Notes: a model not told the origin generated them from the sequence alone. Numbered from the stretch's first letter, positions 36,000-49,564 are shown. The stretch: 64,000 nucleotides of DNA from Rhipidocladum racemiflorum (GCA_036346355.1 CM070578.1:17002501-17066500); one strand, 5' to 3'. A program made the numbers and translations.

Positions 36000-36995
36000 A
36001 GACCAAAGAACTCTTGCTTTATTCCCCACGCCGAAGATCCACTTCTCCTTTCGCCAAGACTCTACTCTTTATCACCGTGCATCGAATTGCAAATGTGAGC
36101 AACCGATCCAAGATATCATATACCCAAGAGCTGGAAGAAGTAGTAGCAAGATTAATTTCTATAACATTAATACCTGAAGTGGAAGTCACACTCCCATTCT
36201 TCTTATCTCGCTGTACTTCTCGCAGCCTGCTTCCAATGTCCCGACTTCTTGCAATAGAAGCACTGGTTTCGGGTTGAGGGCCGACTTTGAGCTTCGAACC
36301 TTAGTTTTGAGGCTCGTGATCTCATCTTGAGCCTTGCCCTTGCCCTTGCCCTTTCCCCAAGCCTTAGCTTTCCTCTTTTGAAGGCGGTTGTTTTCGAACC
36401 ATCATCACATGATTGGGTTTCTTCTTAATGCTTTCCTCGGCCCTTAAGCATCCCATGTAGCTCGGTCAGGCTCTTCTCCATGCTATTCATATGAAAATTC
36501 ATAATGAATGGCTCAAAGCTCGAGGCGTAGATCGGAGAATTACGTCAGAGCTGCACCAATGCTAAGGGAAACTCAAGCTTTTCCAATCTCCCAATGTAGC
36601 CAATCATCTTGATTACATGTGGGCTTTGACTGATCGCCTTCAGCTAGCTTACAAGCAAAGAGAAGCTTTGAGATACCATACCTCTCAGCCCTTGCTTGGT
36701 TCCCAAACATGCCCTTCAAGCCCACAATCATATTGTAAGCATCCTGGTCCTCATATTGCTTTTGTAGCTCAGAATCCATGGTGACAAGCATGAGACAGCT
36801 GACCTCTACGGAGGCATTAACATGTTTTTCATAATCAACCTTCAAATTGCGAGGAGCATTTTCAGCTGGTTCATCAGGGATTGGATTCTCTAGAACATAC
36901 TCCTTTTTTTCATGCTTGAGAACAATTCTCAAGTTGCGATACCAATCAACAAAATTTGTTCCATTTAGTTTTTCTCTTTCCAAAACCGATCTCAA
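36000..36995 (-). pseudogene. Copia gag
   Basis: Starts near 36995 with MRSVLEREKLNGTNFVDWYR, the conserved gag opening of BARE/Angela elements, followed by NLRIVLKHEKKEYVLENPIP. The open frame ends at 36573. Shifted-frame homology continues to about 36180, with FHMNSMEKSLTELHGML-type sequence and a zinc knuckle CFYCKKSGHWK (about 36270-36235) whose last Cys is displaced by a one-base shift. It is therefore full length but broken. Confidence 0.85.
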
Positions 36996-36999
36996 AGCA

Positions 37000-38080
37000 A
37001 AACCAAAGTAAGAAGAGAGCGAGGAGGTGCCATTGAACTACAACAAAAACATGCAAAGTTTCTAAGCACTATGTTTATGTAATACTTTCATTAAGCATTT
37101 TAACAAAAGAAACTCCTATCATGTGCCCCCTTTATGGACACATGGTGAGTATTCAAGATCCATATTCATTAGACCCTAGTGAGCTTTGGCATCACAGCTA
37201 GAAATCTAATGACATAGGTAAGCAACATCTTTGCTAATTACATCTTATGTAACTCTTGTTGGTTGAGCATGAAAACAAGTAATGAATGCCTCCATCAACT
37301 TTGAGTCATGGCCAGGTCAACCCGCCCCTAGGGCTCACATGAGGGAGGGAGCACTTCCCGTTTCCGGGTGCCAATTAAGAAACCTACCCCATGTGTGTTT
37401 TCCTAGACACCAATCGTCTTGTATCCGTTCCTTCATTACTAAAATCATATTCCAACCACTTATGTCCCTAAGCCCAAAACCGTTTTGATAGCTTAGTTAA
37501 ATCAACCATTGTTATGCGCGATGTGTCCAACACATCCCTATCATCTATTAAGATAGTCATTGATATACTACTTTGGCAGTCATATTAATAACGATCTAAA
37601 TTCTTGATAGGTGCAACAATTGGGTGGACAAGTTTGATTTAAAATTTTAACTATAGTGATGAACAATATCTACTATGAACACGGCATCACATGCAATGAG
37701 CATAAAGAAAATAGCAAGGATTAAACACACATCCACATATAATCAAATTAAGATGTGAAATAGTATGGCCCTTAGCATTAGGATCTCCATCATCATGCTT
37801 GATTGTTCACCTTGCCATCATGCTTGATTGTTCACCTTGGCGTCATGCTTGATGCCACCATCTTCATCATTGTAGATGCAACTCCTTACAACTTTGATAA
37901 TGAATATTACATGAGGGTTTGAAACATCACAAGTCGACACGCAGGTCGTTATACATTTTAGATTGAAATAGCCTTATGGCTTGACACGGCACGCAGGCCA
38001 TGTAAATATTACATGCATCACATACACATAGGCCATACTATTTCACACAACATCCTGCAAAAACGAGTTAAACAAAATAG
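37000..38080 (-). other. Copia 5' leader, non-coding
   Basis: Sequence between gag and the primer-binding site. It contains a short direct repeat of catcatgcttgattgttcacctt near 37790-37850 and no credible coding region. Confidence 0.5.
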
Positions 38081-38092
38081 ATTCTACGACAG

Positions 38093-38230
38093 CGGGGTTC
38101 CAAGGGGCAACGCCCCTGGCGGGGTTCCAAGGGGCAGTGCCCTTGGCGGGGTCCAGGGGCAGCGCCCAAGGCGGGGTTCAAGGGGCAGCGCCCCTGGCGG
38201 GGTCCAAGGGGCAGCGCCCCTGGCGGCGAT
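38093..38230. repeat. GC-rich hairpin minisatellite in the copia leader
   Basis: Five imperfect units of about 24-28 bp share ggggttccaaggggcagcgc. Each contains the palindrome GGGGC-AGC-GCCCC. It lies between the primer-binding site and gag and contrasts with AT-rich surroundings. Confidence 0.85.
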
Positions 38231-38573
38231 CCAAGAGACATGTTTTCTATCAAAGGAAAACGCACTGAAAATTGCCACGGATCAATCATATTGACCCAAT
38301 CCGATTCAATCTAATTGGCTTGGTCCCATATGGTCGCGATTCGTGAACCCTGATGGCGGTAACCCGACCGGTAAGGGCAACGTCGTACCATGAACGGACT
38401 CACCCAAATCAAGATTGATTCGGTTTGCACTCCTCAAACCCTAAACCGATCGATCTCATCGACGGCTGCCTCCACCAATTCATCACATGAATCGGTTGAA
38501 CATGTAATAGATCCAATCTACTATCCTCACATATCATATGTGCAACATCCAGATCACAAATCTACACGAGATG

Positions 38574-38585
38574 GCTCTGATACCA
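38574..38585 (-). promoter_or_regulatory. Copia primer-binding site (initiator tRNA-Met)
   Basis: Minus-strand TGGTATCAGAGC immediately follows the end of the 5' LTR. It is complementary to the 3' end of plant initiator methionine tRNA and is the standard copia primer site. Confidence 0.92.
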
Positions 38586-38586
38586 C

Positions 38587-39778
38587 TGTTGAGGAACGCG
38601 GTATGCTACTCTAGCACAAATTAAAATTTTCTACCGCGCAACCAGAAAGCTACTCGCAAGAATAGGATCACAGATCAATTACCACTAGACGCGCAGTTGC
38701 GGAATCCTTCGCGCGTCGATGTAGTGGATCGTTCCCGCTGCAGTCGTGGATCGTCCTCGCCTCGTCTGGCAGCGGATCGTCCTCGCACGCCGCAGTCGCA
38801 GCAGCGTCACCACAGCAGTCCACACGTCCAGGGATGGGACGCCGTGCATCGGTGTGCAAGCACCGGATCGCTCGGCAGGGGCAGCGAGAGGAGGTGGCTA
38901 GGGTTTCTGGCGAAACACCTCTAAAACACACAGGAAAAAGTGTGTCCTGCGTCGAGCCTCCTCCCATCCTTATATAGCCACGAGGTGAAACCCTAGGTAG
39001 TCAGGGCCCATCTACGTGCTAAGCCCACGAGGTCCATTAATTACGGATCCAATCCGAATTAATGCGTCCCAGCCCATTAAGTGTGTGATCCTGTAGGTTC
39101 ATGCGCATTTGGACATGGATTTGGAAGACCCTTTTCTAATCCAATAGTTGGTAGCGGTTCCTTGCAGAGCATGCCAACTCCCAAACGCATATGACTAAAG
39201 TACTGATGTAATAATCCCTTTGCCAAACTATATGAAGATCGAACTCAAGGCGAGAAGAATGTCATCATTTGACAGTTCAATCCATCTCTCGTATCCGTGA
39301 TATATTAATAAGTTGTGATTGACTCCTCAATCACGGCATGGCCATGCACTTCCTTAATAATATCACACGAGTGGCCTAGACATATATCTCCGTTACACCG
39401 GAGTGGCAAATCCCATCTTGATCGCTCACTTCCCTCTGCATGTTTCATAGTGAACATGAAAGCTACCTTTATAACTATCCGGTTAGGAAATAGTGTTTGG
39501 TAACCCCAAGGTAAACTATTACACATGTAGGAAATATGACAATCTCAGGTCTAAGGATCATACATCTACTATGTATGAGATACACTGATGACACGATGAT
39601 ATCCGATAAGAGATATTTATCGAATTATATCAATAAGTAAAGAGCTTCATAAACAAGTCACACACTTGTTGATCAAAACAATGATATACATTCATTGGAC
39701 CAATAATCATATTATTATTCATAAACATAGTCATGTTTCAATCATCCATATGATTGCCTCAAGGGCATAACACTAACA
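38587..39778 (-). mobile_element. 5' LTR of copia element
   Basis: 1,192 bp, near-identical to 33207-34560 but lacking 162 bp (the counterpart of about 34213-34375), with a short AC repeat at the deletion edges. The TATA box at 38970-38977 (minus) would drive the element transcript. The primer-binding site adjoins at 38585. Confidence 0.95.
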
Positions 39779-42700
39779 AATACTGCCTCTTGCACTTATA
39801 TAAGGACCACAGGTGCAAGCTTATGTCCCAGCATTCCATTTCTAGTATCACCCGTACGTTGCCCTCTATGCTTGCACTACCGGCAGCCATGCTCGCATGG
39901 AGCTCCGGTCGTGGTGCCACAGTACTGGAGCAAGTCCCATTGTATGCTTCCAGTTCTGTTCCTGACTGGTGTCCCCATCTAAAGGTAACACAAGCACCTT
40001 GGTTAGTTTCTATGTTGATTGCTTAGTGGTCTACGGAACCTAGATTGTAGTCCGGTGTTCTATTTTGTTTACTATTACAAAGTGATTATATCGTGCAATA
40101 ACTGCTATTCAGTATACTGGCTATAGACACATAACCGTAGTGTCATAGTATAGTGGGCTTGGTTCTAGCTAATTTGTTAATGCCTTAAGGAACTATTTTA
40201 AATATACAAACATGTATGTGTGATCTTATTTAGCCTCTCTTAATTGAATGATACGTGGAACCAGCATAACGTATAAAGAAGCGTCCTAGGTTGATGGATG
40301 TTTATAAGCTTCGGATGGTATGCTCTAGATTGCTCTGTGTGCTATTGTTCTTGCGTATGGGTACTGTGTAGTTGTTCAGATATTTGCCAACTTACATAGA
40401 CCAACTAGTTGAATGTATAATTAACATCTAATCTCCAGTTCATTAAGTAGAAATTAATTAAACTAAACCTTGTCCTAAAATAAACATATATGCATTTAAA
40501 TCCTCATGCAAGATTTCACTAGTTTAACATGATATATGGTTATAAGAAATGGCACCTGGCCAACTTGATGACAACTTATTTAGCTTGTCTGGTTTACGAC
40601 CCAAAGTCGAACAGTAAATACTATTGATTATTTTAATCCCCTAGTTCATGAATTAGAAGATTAATTTAATAAACTTGATCCGATTAGCGTTACCATCGTG
40701 ATCATTTAGACTATTTCAACACTTAATAAAATAAATCGTCTATATGCTAGCACTTGTAAAATCAGTCTAGAAACACTCTACAAAGTGTATATTACCATAT
40801 TCTAGAAAAACATCTTATTTATAACTTTCTTTCCATCTAAATCCAGCTCTTTCAAAATCCTTAAGTGTTAATCATTCGCTTCACTTTCCCGCCGATTTCG
40901 TGTAACGTGAACTTTATAATGCTACATAAGCTTTTTCAACGACGAATATGATGTCTCGTCCAAACCCTAAAATCCATGGAATTAGCTTAGTAGTGCTCTC
41001 CAAAATATAGACTATCCTATTAGGAAAAGACAATCTCATTTCATTATGTAATACATATAAATCTTGTTGTCTCAATAAGCTTAAGCGTTAACATTACTTA
41101 AGTGCGTAATATGAATGAACAAACTTTGAGAAATCAATGACTATGAAGTTTGTATCACCAATAAACGCTAATACCTATTGTATCAGCCTTAGAATACTTC
41201 CTAAAGCTAGACTGTTTCATTAGGTAGAAATAATTCTACTATAATTTGCTTTGCATCTGAATCCTATTCAAAACATAGCCATGCGCATTGTGAGCCCTAA
41301 AAGCCCATAATATATAAGTAAATAACTATGTTTAATAACTAGTATCATAGGTTAAGCTCTACAAGCATTAACGATTAACTGTTAGATTCCTGGTGTTTGC
41401 TTAAATTAAACCATGCATGCACTAGTGATTAATTGTGATGTCTGTTATTGCTTATATTCAATAGTACAAGATATACCTGCACTCACCCTGTTGTTTTATG
41501 TATTGATTTATAATAACATATACAATCTTAACTTCTTGAATTCGTAAAATAAAATAGAATGAATCATAAAGAATAGATGTTGCATGCGAAGCGACCCTCA
41601 AACCATTAATCGGTAATAAGACTACGACGTAAAAGCAGTACGTTCGCTTATACAATCTTGAAGCCCTAAACCACGACACATGCCTGTTTTATGTAATGAT
41701 TGCTTATTTGAATTTCCATCTGATTTCCTTTTGCCTTATTGAAAGTATTATTTGTATTTGTCCTTTCTCGCTGGACGACGTATAGACATCGACGTTCCGA
41801 ACTCCATCGTCGATAACTTCAAGATCACGTCTTCGACTTCGTCACCGAAAACAATGGATAGCAAGGCAAGCAATGATGTAGATCCTACTTTTCCTTTAAC
41901 AAGAAGAATTAAAATAAAATTTGCATGCATATGCTATATTTTGTATACACTACTATATTATGGGAAGAATGGTAGATATAACCTTCATTGATGGCTTTCC
42001 TTAATCAGTAGTGATAGATGAAACCCTAGATTGTTGATGGACACACAAAATGGGTATATTCGATTATTATTTGCATATGCTTCGCCCTGCTTTAGATTGG
42101 GAACACGAACAGCGGGTTATACTGTTCGCGATAAACTAAAATTTTGGACATGATGAACTTTAATCTTGAACCTGATGGAATATTGTGGTTTTAATGTTTT
42201 ATCCTTTCTGAAAATAAAACTATGATTTCGACGTGGGTGATTATTGGCAATAGCCGGATGTACATGTCTTAACGTGTACGTAGATAGGGGGAGTATCGCC
42301 CATGTCATTTTAAGGACTGAACGTAGTGTTGCATGATCCAAGTATAACCCTACATCCACAAGTACTGGAGTGGGACGGTCTTAACTTATTAAATTATTTG
42401 GGAATTAGCTTTGCACATTGGTAGGCAGTTGTAGCACGGGCATTCCGGATATAGGTTTGCTCGAGGGAGGTGTCATCACCGAGGTGTTGGCATCTGCCGT
42501 TGTAACGGTGTACACCTGCTATGAATTGGGGTTGTTATTATTCCTGGTGGGTCACTAGCTCCGGAATGATTTTTACCTTTTTAGCTTCCATCATAGTCAG
42601 GGTGAGTCGGCATCGGGCTAGTGCAAAGTTAAGGTCCAAGTAATCGAACAGTTTCGTTATGAACTCTCTAGCGGCACACCAAAGGAAGTGTGTCTAATAT

Positions 42701-43617
42701 GCATTGCCACAAAAGGAGAACACATCTTGTGGGTAAAGCTGTAGAACTCTGCAGAGTCTAAAACTATTCGAATAGCCGTATCCACGGTCATGGATGACTT
42801 GGCAAACCAGCATTAGTTAGTTGTTTTATAAATGATTTGGTGAGCTTACCCTTACAGATGATTCAATACTTGACATTTCGTTGGCAAAGTTGAATTCAGC
42901 TGTTGTGCCTTGTGCTTGGCAAAAATTAAATTTATTACAGTTATGATGGGAATGGACGTTTTATCACTCACGAAGGGCTGTGGGTATTTTGTTACATTCT
43001 ACTCACGTAGGAATGTGGGTATTTTGTTACATTTTATTCACGAAGGGCTGTGAGTTATCTATCTCTTCTTATTACTTTTATGTACATACTTGTTACTTTA
43101 CTCATTTACTTACTTTTACATTTTTCGCTTTCGCTCTACTATTCAGTATTTATAATTCAAATTTGGCTCCAAGCAAAAGTTAACTGTAGAAGCTTTATTC
43201 TAGGATCAGCCTGCATTTCAAACACACAACTCAAGTCTTGCTGAGTACGAAATGTACTCACCCTTGATATCATTGTTGATTTTAGGTGAAGATGCAGGTA
43301 TCTCGATGAACTTTACTTTGACGCAGGATTACGGGATTATTAACGACGGTTCTTTCTAAGGCTTTACCTTGTTAGTTTCCTGTGGATTATGTGGCAAACT
43401 ACAAGTCATCTGATTCTTTTGTTAAATTTTAGTTAACCTTCTCAGTCATATTGTATCATTACTTCCGCTGTAATAAAATATGAAACTTTTGCATGGTTGT
43501 GATTTCAAATTGTGTTTGTGCGTGCTAGCTACTGATCATGGGACTAGCACAGTATGCACATTAGAACCTTGCTTTTATGTTTGCACTGTAGCATAAAAGT
43601 GAGGGTCTCACATTTGC

Positions 43618-45028
43618 TGGATGCTATAAGGGTATGGGCGATGAGCTTGCAGTGACCAGCGAGAGTGGTCAAATCCAGTAAAGACTGTTATACGGTGAAG
43701 TGTGAAAATGCCGAATGTGGTTGGCGGGTTCATGCCCACAAGCCCAAGTACGAGATGAAATGGGTTGTCATGAAGGTGGTGCAACACAGTTGTGTTCTTA
43801 GCAATGTAACATCGAGACATCGTAACCTCACATCCTCTTTCATCGCGAACGTGATGTACGGAGAGATTGTCGAGAAGGTTGACATTGAGACACAACACAT
43901 AGTTCTTGCCATGAAGAACAGATATAAATACCAAATCAGCTATGCTAAATCTTGGAGGGCGAAGCAGAAGGCATTGGAGAAGCACTTCGGGACCTTCGAG
44001 GCATCTTATGACAACCTTCCCCAACTACTGGAGGTCCTGAAGGAGAGAAACCCCGGGACATATACTGTTGTACACGAAAGGGAATCTCAGAACCCCCCCG
44101 TCTTCCTGGTCATGGAGCGTGCTTTCTTATCACTTGGGCCATGTGTGGAGGCTTTCAGGCATTGTCGTCCGGTCGTGTGCGTGGACGGGACTTTCCTCAC
44201 CGGCAAGTACAAGGGTCAAATCCTGACGGCCATCGGTGTGGACGGAAATAACCAAATACTTTCGATGGCCTTCGCTTTTGTGGAGGGTGAAAATTACGAG
44301 AGTTGGTTGTGGTTCTTCAGGAGACTGAAGATCGGTGTTGTGAAGGATAGGCCAAATGTGTGCATAATACATGACCGCCAAGCTGGGATGATGAAAGCAA
44401 TAAAGAAGATACTTGAAGATGTGGAAGAGCCATTTTCGTGGCCGAATTTGCAGAACCGGTGGTGCATGCGACACATGGGGGCAAACCTATTCAAATATTT
44501 CAAGAGTAAGAGGCTCATGAACCTGTTCAAGAGGTTGTGCAAGCAAAATCAGCACAGGAAGTTTGTTGCCATCTGGGAGAAGCTTGACGAGCTCACTACC
44601 AAGCAGATATGTGATGGAGAGAGGCAAGTTGGGAGGCACCGCAACGTTTACAACCCTTACCGGGCATTGACCCACCAAACATCAAAAGTAGGCCTACGAG
44701 AAACATCAAGTGTTTCTCACACTGGATCAAGTCAGAGCCACTAAAGAAGTGGGCACTGTTGTACGACACAACCGGGGCAAGATACGGGCTAATGATAACC
44801 AACCTGGCCGAGGTGTACAACTGGGTGATAAGGGGTCTTCGTGGCATGCCCCTCGTTGCTATCGTCGAAGGTGTACTGCACGGTACGGTGAGGTATTTAC
44901 GGGAACAGCACGCCGCGACAGTGTTGCATGCAAGTACCATTCAGAGTCCATACTGCAGCGTCATAACAGCTTGGATGACGAACAAGGTTGAGAAGGCCCT
45001 CCTACACTCGGTCGTCGTCATGGGTACC
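43618..45028 (+). pseudogene. MULE #2 transposase, segment 2 (DDE core)
   Basis: The frame resumes after the LTR target duplication with LLDAIRVWAMSLQ, then an in-frame TGA (43653-43655), then VVKSSKDCYTVKCENAECGW (MuDR zinc/DNA-binding type), the KSWRAKQKALEKHFGTFEAS block, and the catalytic core. The first Asp is in CVDGTFLTGKYKG (GAC 44184-44186), the second in IIHDRQAGM (44373-44375), and the Glu in NLAEVYN (44810-44812). A frameshift near 44615-44630 separates the core from NIKCFSHWIKSEPLKKW. The segment ends at 45028 in ...VVVMGT, where a second giant LTR is inserted, and the frame resumes at 49565. All three catalytic acidic residues are still encoded. Confidence 0.9.
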
Positions 45029-48000
45029 TGTAACATCCTCAGTTTCGCTTTCGGGGAAAAATCTATTTTAAATTAATTAAATTAAAAAATTTGGAGTTTC
45101 CTCGGTGTTTATATTAACCTGGCATCCTTTCCCATCCAAAATCGGGATTCAATTCCCTTCCGGTCGAAAAATCGAATTTCAGTTCCCATGATTCAAATTT
45201 CACCCGAGTCCAAAAATGCTCCAAAAATCCCAAAACCACTTCAATTATGTCCCAACTATTCCAAAATGATTTTTGGAATGTTTCCCCGGATTTTTGGACC
45301 TTCGCTCCTATTTTATCTCGCGCGGCTTTTGTTTAATGCCTGCAATCCGTGCCTGAATATTCAATTCCACAAATTTCATCCAAATTTAGCGAAACCAATT
45401 TTATTGGGTTCCAAATATTCCAAAATGGTTATAGGAATTTTTCCAGAATTTTTAGACCATTTTCCTAATTTTTCTCTAGGGCGGTTCATTTACGTAATTC
45501 CCGGCCAACCGGAGCCCACCACGTGGCATGAACAGTGCTTCATCTTCTACCTTTGCCATGGAAACAACAGAGAAGAAGCTCAAGCTCCATTCATGGCTAG
45601 GGCATTCTTTAAATCACCACATCTCCCTCAATTCAACTCCAAATTCATCACGGCCGGTTCCGTTGAATCCGTATCGACGTCCTCTTGCCATTCCCCACCA
45701 TCATTAACACCAAATCTCACCGGAATTGGAACGGTTAAGTAAAAACCGAAATCCACATAATCACTCATAACTCGGCCGTTTCTTCCCCAAATCGCGCACC
45801 GCCGGTTCCTAAACCTCCGTGGCGGAGTCCTCTCTCCAGAACACACAATCTTCCTTTGCCTCTCTTTGTCATTCGTCCGGGAGATCGAAGAAACCGCGAG
45901 GAGCACCGGGTTTTTGTGTTCTTCGCGTTCATCCCTCTAACTTCCTCTCCGGTGGGTCATTCTCAACTCCGTTTGTTTCCTTGTGACCGTGTGGGAGTCT
46001 AGCTTCTAATCCATCGCTCAATTTTAGGTTCCCTCAAGATTTGGAGACGAATTTCGCGTTCTCGTCGCTCCAGCCACAACCGTGTTCTTCGTCGAATTCA
46101 TCGTCTCCGGTGAGAATTGGTTCAATTCCTTGCTCTTAAAGGTTCATTAGGGTGTCCCCTAGATGATCCATCTTGTTGTGTTGCATCATTTCATGAAATT
46201 TTTGTCAAAAATTCGGATTTTTGGAGAAACGGGAGCCCTCTGTTTTTTTTGGATTTGCCCGTGCGTGGCCGCCTCGGCCGCCACGCCGCCGGCCCGACCA
46301 CTGCCGCTTCGGTCCGCCGCCAGCTCATTGGCGCCGCCGCCCGGGCCGCTCACGCTAAGACCGCTTCGAAAGCACCTGCCGAGCTCAAGCCGCCCGACCG
46401 CCTCGCTGCCCTCCCTCCGGCCTGCCCTACCGGCGGCCGCTGCCGCTCGCCGCTCGCGCCACTCCGCCGACGTACTTTCGGCGCCGCCACCGCTACGGCC
46501 GAACGCCGCCATCGCGCTTGCCGCACCGCCGCCGAAGCGCCGCTGCCGCCTGCTGCCCATCGCCGCTGCCGCTGCGCCATGCTGCCGTCCGACCACCTAC
46601 GGCCGCCTAGCCTCGTGGCGCCCATCTAAGCTTTGCTCCTCTGTCTCCTCCATGGATGGAGCTTGAAGATGAAGCCCTCACCCCATGACAAGAAGGCCCC
46701 ACCTGCCATTGACTCTAGTCAATCCAAAATTTAGCCCAAATAAAGATTCCGAGAATATTCCTCGTTTTCTTATTTTTCGGAGTTTCCAAACTTCGACGGA
46801 TCATAACTTTTGCATACGAACTCCGATTGACTTCGTTCAAATTTCTAAATTCATCTAAAATCAAGATATACCTGCCAGTACTACTTTTGTAATTTTTGGA
46901 TTTTATTTATTTTCTTGTATTTATTTATTGTCCCGTTTTGCGCGTAGTCGCCGCTCCCGCCGAGTCCGCCGACCCTGCCGCCGAACTCCAGGACTTCGAG
47001 GTTCTCTCTGTGACCGAGGCAAGTCTCCTTGACGCATGTTGATCCCATGACTTATAAATGCTTTACAATGTTTTACAAATTGCATCGCTATTTATATTAA
47101 AGGATGATGTTAACGTTAGGTTGTAGTTATATCTGTTGTCCATACCTCCTTGATATTGTTATCCATGATCCTTTGTCGCCCTAATATAGTAATCCACCAA
47201 TATAAATGTTTTTGGAGAAATATTCTTTTATTAGAGAAATGACTATTTAGAAGACAGTTTGGATGGAACATATTAGTATAGAGGGTAGATTGAAGCTAGA
47301 ACCCAACTTTATTGGAGATTACATGAATATTAGTGTTGATGGGGATTATTAGTTATGAAATTGATTTATGAACGTTGATGGTTCAAATATTGTGAAGTTG
47401 GATTGTTATAGTAGTTCACATTGTAATGAATTGGGGGAAACTGTGGAAGATGTATGGTGTTGTGAAGTATTCATAATGGATTAAATAAATCATTGCAAGT
47501 AAATAATATGTTGAATTGGATTCCTTGGGCTGATAAAATAGCATCAAATGGAAATCCGAGTTAGTTGGATTATTAGTGTTTTGTTGGGAATTATTATTAA
47601 AGGACTGATTAAGAAATATATGATTATGGAAATATAGACATGTGATAATCAATTATGGAGAATTGTGAATAGTCCAGAATAGTCGGTGGTTTAGTAAATA
47701 ATAATATTACGTATTCTTGGTGGATTAAAGTAGATGATTTGGAGGGGTAATGTGAAGGATTAAAGATATGCTGTTATGAAGTATTATCGGAGGATTGTAT
47801 TCTAGATGATTAGAGATGGTATGGTGAAGTATTCCCGGTGGTTTAGTAGATGATTTTGTGAAATATTCCTAGTGAATGATAAGATGGATCGTCGTATGAA
47901 TGATGGAAAAATCAATAATACAAATTATAGTTCAAGGGAAATATTTCATATATGAACATGATTGTGGTTCCATAAGATTTTGGAGTTATGATAGTACCAT

Positions 48001-49559
48001 GATGTACTTTCTACTTGTTGGATACTATATTGAATTGGATTATTCTTATGGTTATAAAATTATGGCCATAGAAGGATTATTGGAGAATACACAGTTGCTT
48101 ATAAGTATTGTACTCAAACTTGGGGATTTGTATTTTATAAAAATAAACTATTGGTGGAATAGAATAGTTCGGTAGAAATGCTTAGAATCGCAATCGGTCA
48201 GTATTCACCTTTGGGTGGGAAATTCTTATAACTATTGAAAACTTGTGTTGAAAGTTATAGGCAAGGAGTATTGCCGTTGGTTTACAAAATAAAAATAAAA
48301 TGAAAAATGGTTTGGACTTGGGCGGAATGGTTTGTCTGGTGGGTGCGGATGGAGCGCTAGCTTTCACTTTGCAAGTACCGCCCCAAGTCAGTTAAGGACC
48401 GACGCTTATGACTATCTCCATTCTAAGCATTACCGTATTACCACATGTCTATAATGGTACGACCTGGCTAACTAATTTGTAGAAACCTAACTTAGACTCA
48501 CCAAACGGTGGAATGTGAGCGCCGGATAGAGGCAATGTTGTTGTTTTTCTCACACGGCGCAAGAGGGGGCTTCTGTACTGGGTGGATATAACCCTAACAG
48601 CGGTGAAACCTCAACGGATGGGTCAGGTTAGGCGTATACATTGTAAAGGCCTTGTCAGGATATCCCTGCTGGCACACCCAAGGAAGTGTGTTAATTGCAT
48701 GGCATCAAGGGAATATCCTGTCTTGTGGGTAAAGCTGTACACCTCTGCAGAGTTAAAACTATTCGAATAGCCGTGCCTACGGTCAAAGGCAAAGCTTGCT
48801 GAATGCTTTCATACTGGTAGACTTTGGCTTTTGGTTTCAAACTAAACAATGGTTTGTTTTGGGATCCGGGAGCGGTTAGAACTCTCGGGTATGCTTCTGG
48901 CGGCTAAAGCCAGGTAGGTGGAATGAACCTGATTTTGTGAACCATGGCAGACAGAGCCATGTGAATGGATTGAACCCTGATCTTGTTGAGATGTGGCGGA
49001 TAGAGCCTGTATATTAGTGAATGGTGGTTATAACCTTCACTGAAATATTACATAATTCAATTATTAAAAAGATTTGTTCAAATATGATTTGTGAAACTTA
49101 TTAACAAGTATGATTTGATGAAACTTGGCTTTATGCAAAAGAACCATATTAAGCCATCTTTGGATAGCCTACATTGTGCATAATTTCCCAGACTTGCTGA
49201 GTACTTTATGTACTCACGTGCTACATTCTAATCATCTCTCAGAAGTGAAAGAAGCTGTCAAAGGAATTCCAACGACTAGGACGCGTTCTCCACTCGATTG
49301 CCTGTGGGCATTTGGATGGGTCGCCTTGGTGTTTTCGTCTTCCGCTGCAGTTGTTCAAGTTGTTCAGCCTGTTCAGGCCGTAATGGTAAACCTTGACCAT
49401 AAGGTCTTTGCTTTTATTTGGTCTTATCCTTATTTAGTTATATGTATTCGTGATATGGTTGTTGATTCATCACTGTTTGACTATGTGTACTAGCTACTGA
49501 TCTGGGACTAGTACAGAAATACACAGGGGGACTCCGGATAGCTGATCCGGGGGCCTACA
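45029..49559 (+). mobile_element. Giant solo LTR, family L2, 4.5 kb
   Basis: TGTAACATCC at 45029 to GGGGGCCTACA at 49559. Exact target duplication GTACC at 45024-45028 and 49560-49564. No internal region or partner LTR. It contains a GC-rich CGCC block at 46260-46625, and an exon-like piece after gcgcgtag (46947) ending gaccgag|gcaag (47019). Its right third matches 10545-12109, and the whole matches 56371-63420. Short open frames inside are not credible genes. Confidence 0.93.
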
Positions 49560-49564
49560 GTACC

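Larger units (their letters stand above)
33207..39778 (-). mobile_element. Young non-autonomous Ty1/copia element (BARE/Angela-like) with RT deletion
   Basis: LTR pair 33207-34560 and 38587-39778. Exact target duplication AATAC at 33202-33206 and 39779-39783, splitting the L1 solo LTR. The minus-strand order 5' LTR, primer-binding site, gag, integrase, RNase H, PPT, 3' LTR is intact except for reverse transcriptase, which is gone. The TATGCCCTTGAGGCAAT start resembles BARE/Angela LTRs. LTR divergence of about 0.7% implies recent insertion; with the commonly used grass rate of 1.3e-8 per site per year this is about a quarter million years. Mobilisation would need proteins from a related full-length element. 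Confidence 0.93.
31221..43612 (+). mobile_element. Giant solo LTR, family L1, split by a copia element
   Basis: Starts TGTAACATCC at 31221 and ends GAGGGTCTCACA at 43612. Exact target duplication TTTGC at 31216-31220 and 43613-43617. After subtracting the copia and one copia TSD (33207-39783) the LTR is about 5.8 kb. No internal gag-pol or second LTR is present, so it is a solo LTR. It interrupts the MULE #2 transposase, whose frame continues across it. Segments are 31221-33206 and 39784-43612; neither holds a gene I recognise. Short repeats ttttgttacatt...tcacgaagggctgtg occur near 42970-43050. Confidence 0.9.

Noticed and set aside
38093..38230. CRISPR array
   Set aside because: Repeats are contiguous with almost no spacers and lie in a eukaryotic retrotransposon leader.
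33288..39526. Pairs of near-identical small ORFs in the two copia LTRs (for example 33288-33587 with 38668-38967, and 33925-34146 with 39305-39526)
   Set aside because: They are LTR sequence on opposing strands; identity reflects LTR duplication at insertion, not protein conservation.
45188..45906. 184-residue open frame at the start of the L2 LTR
   Set aside because: It lies wholly within the LTR; the counterpart in 56433-57204 is broken differently and no domain is recognisable.
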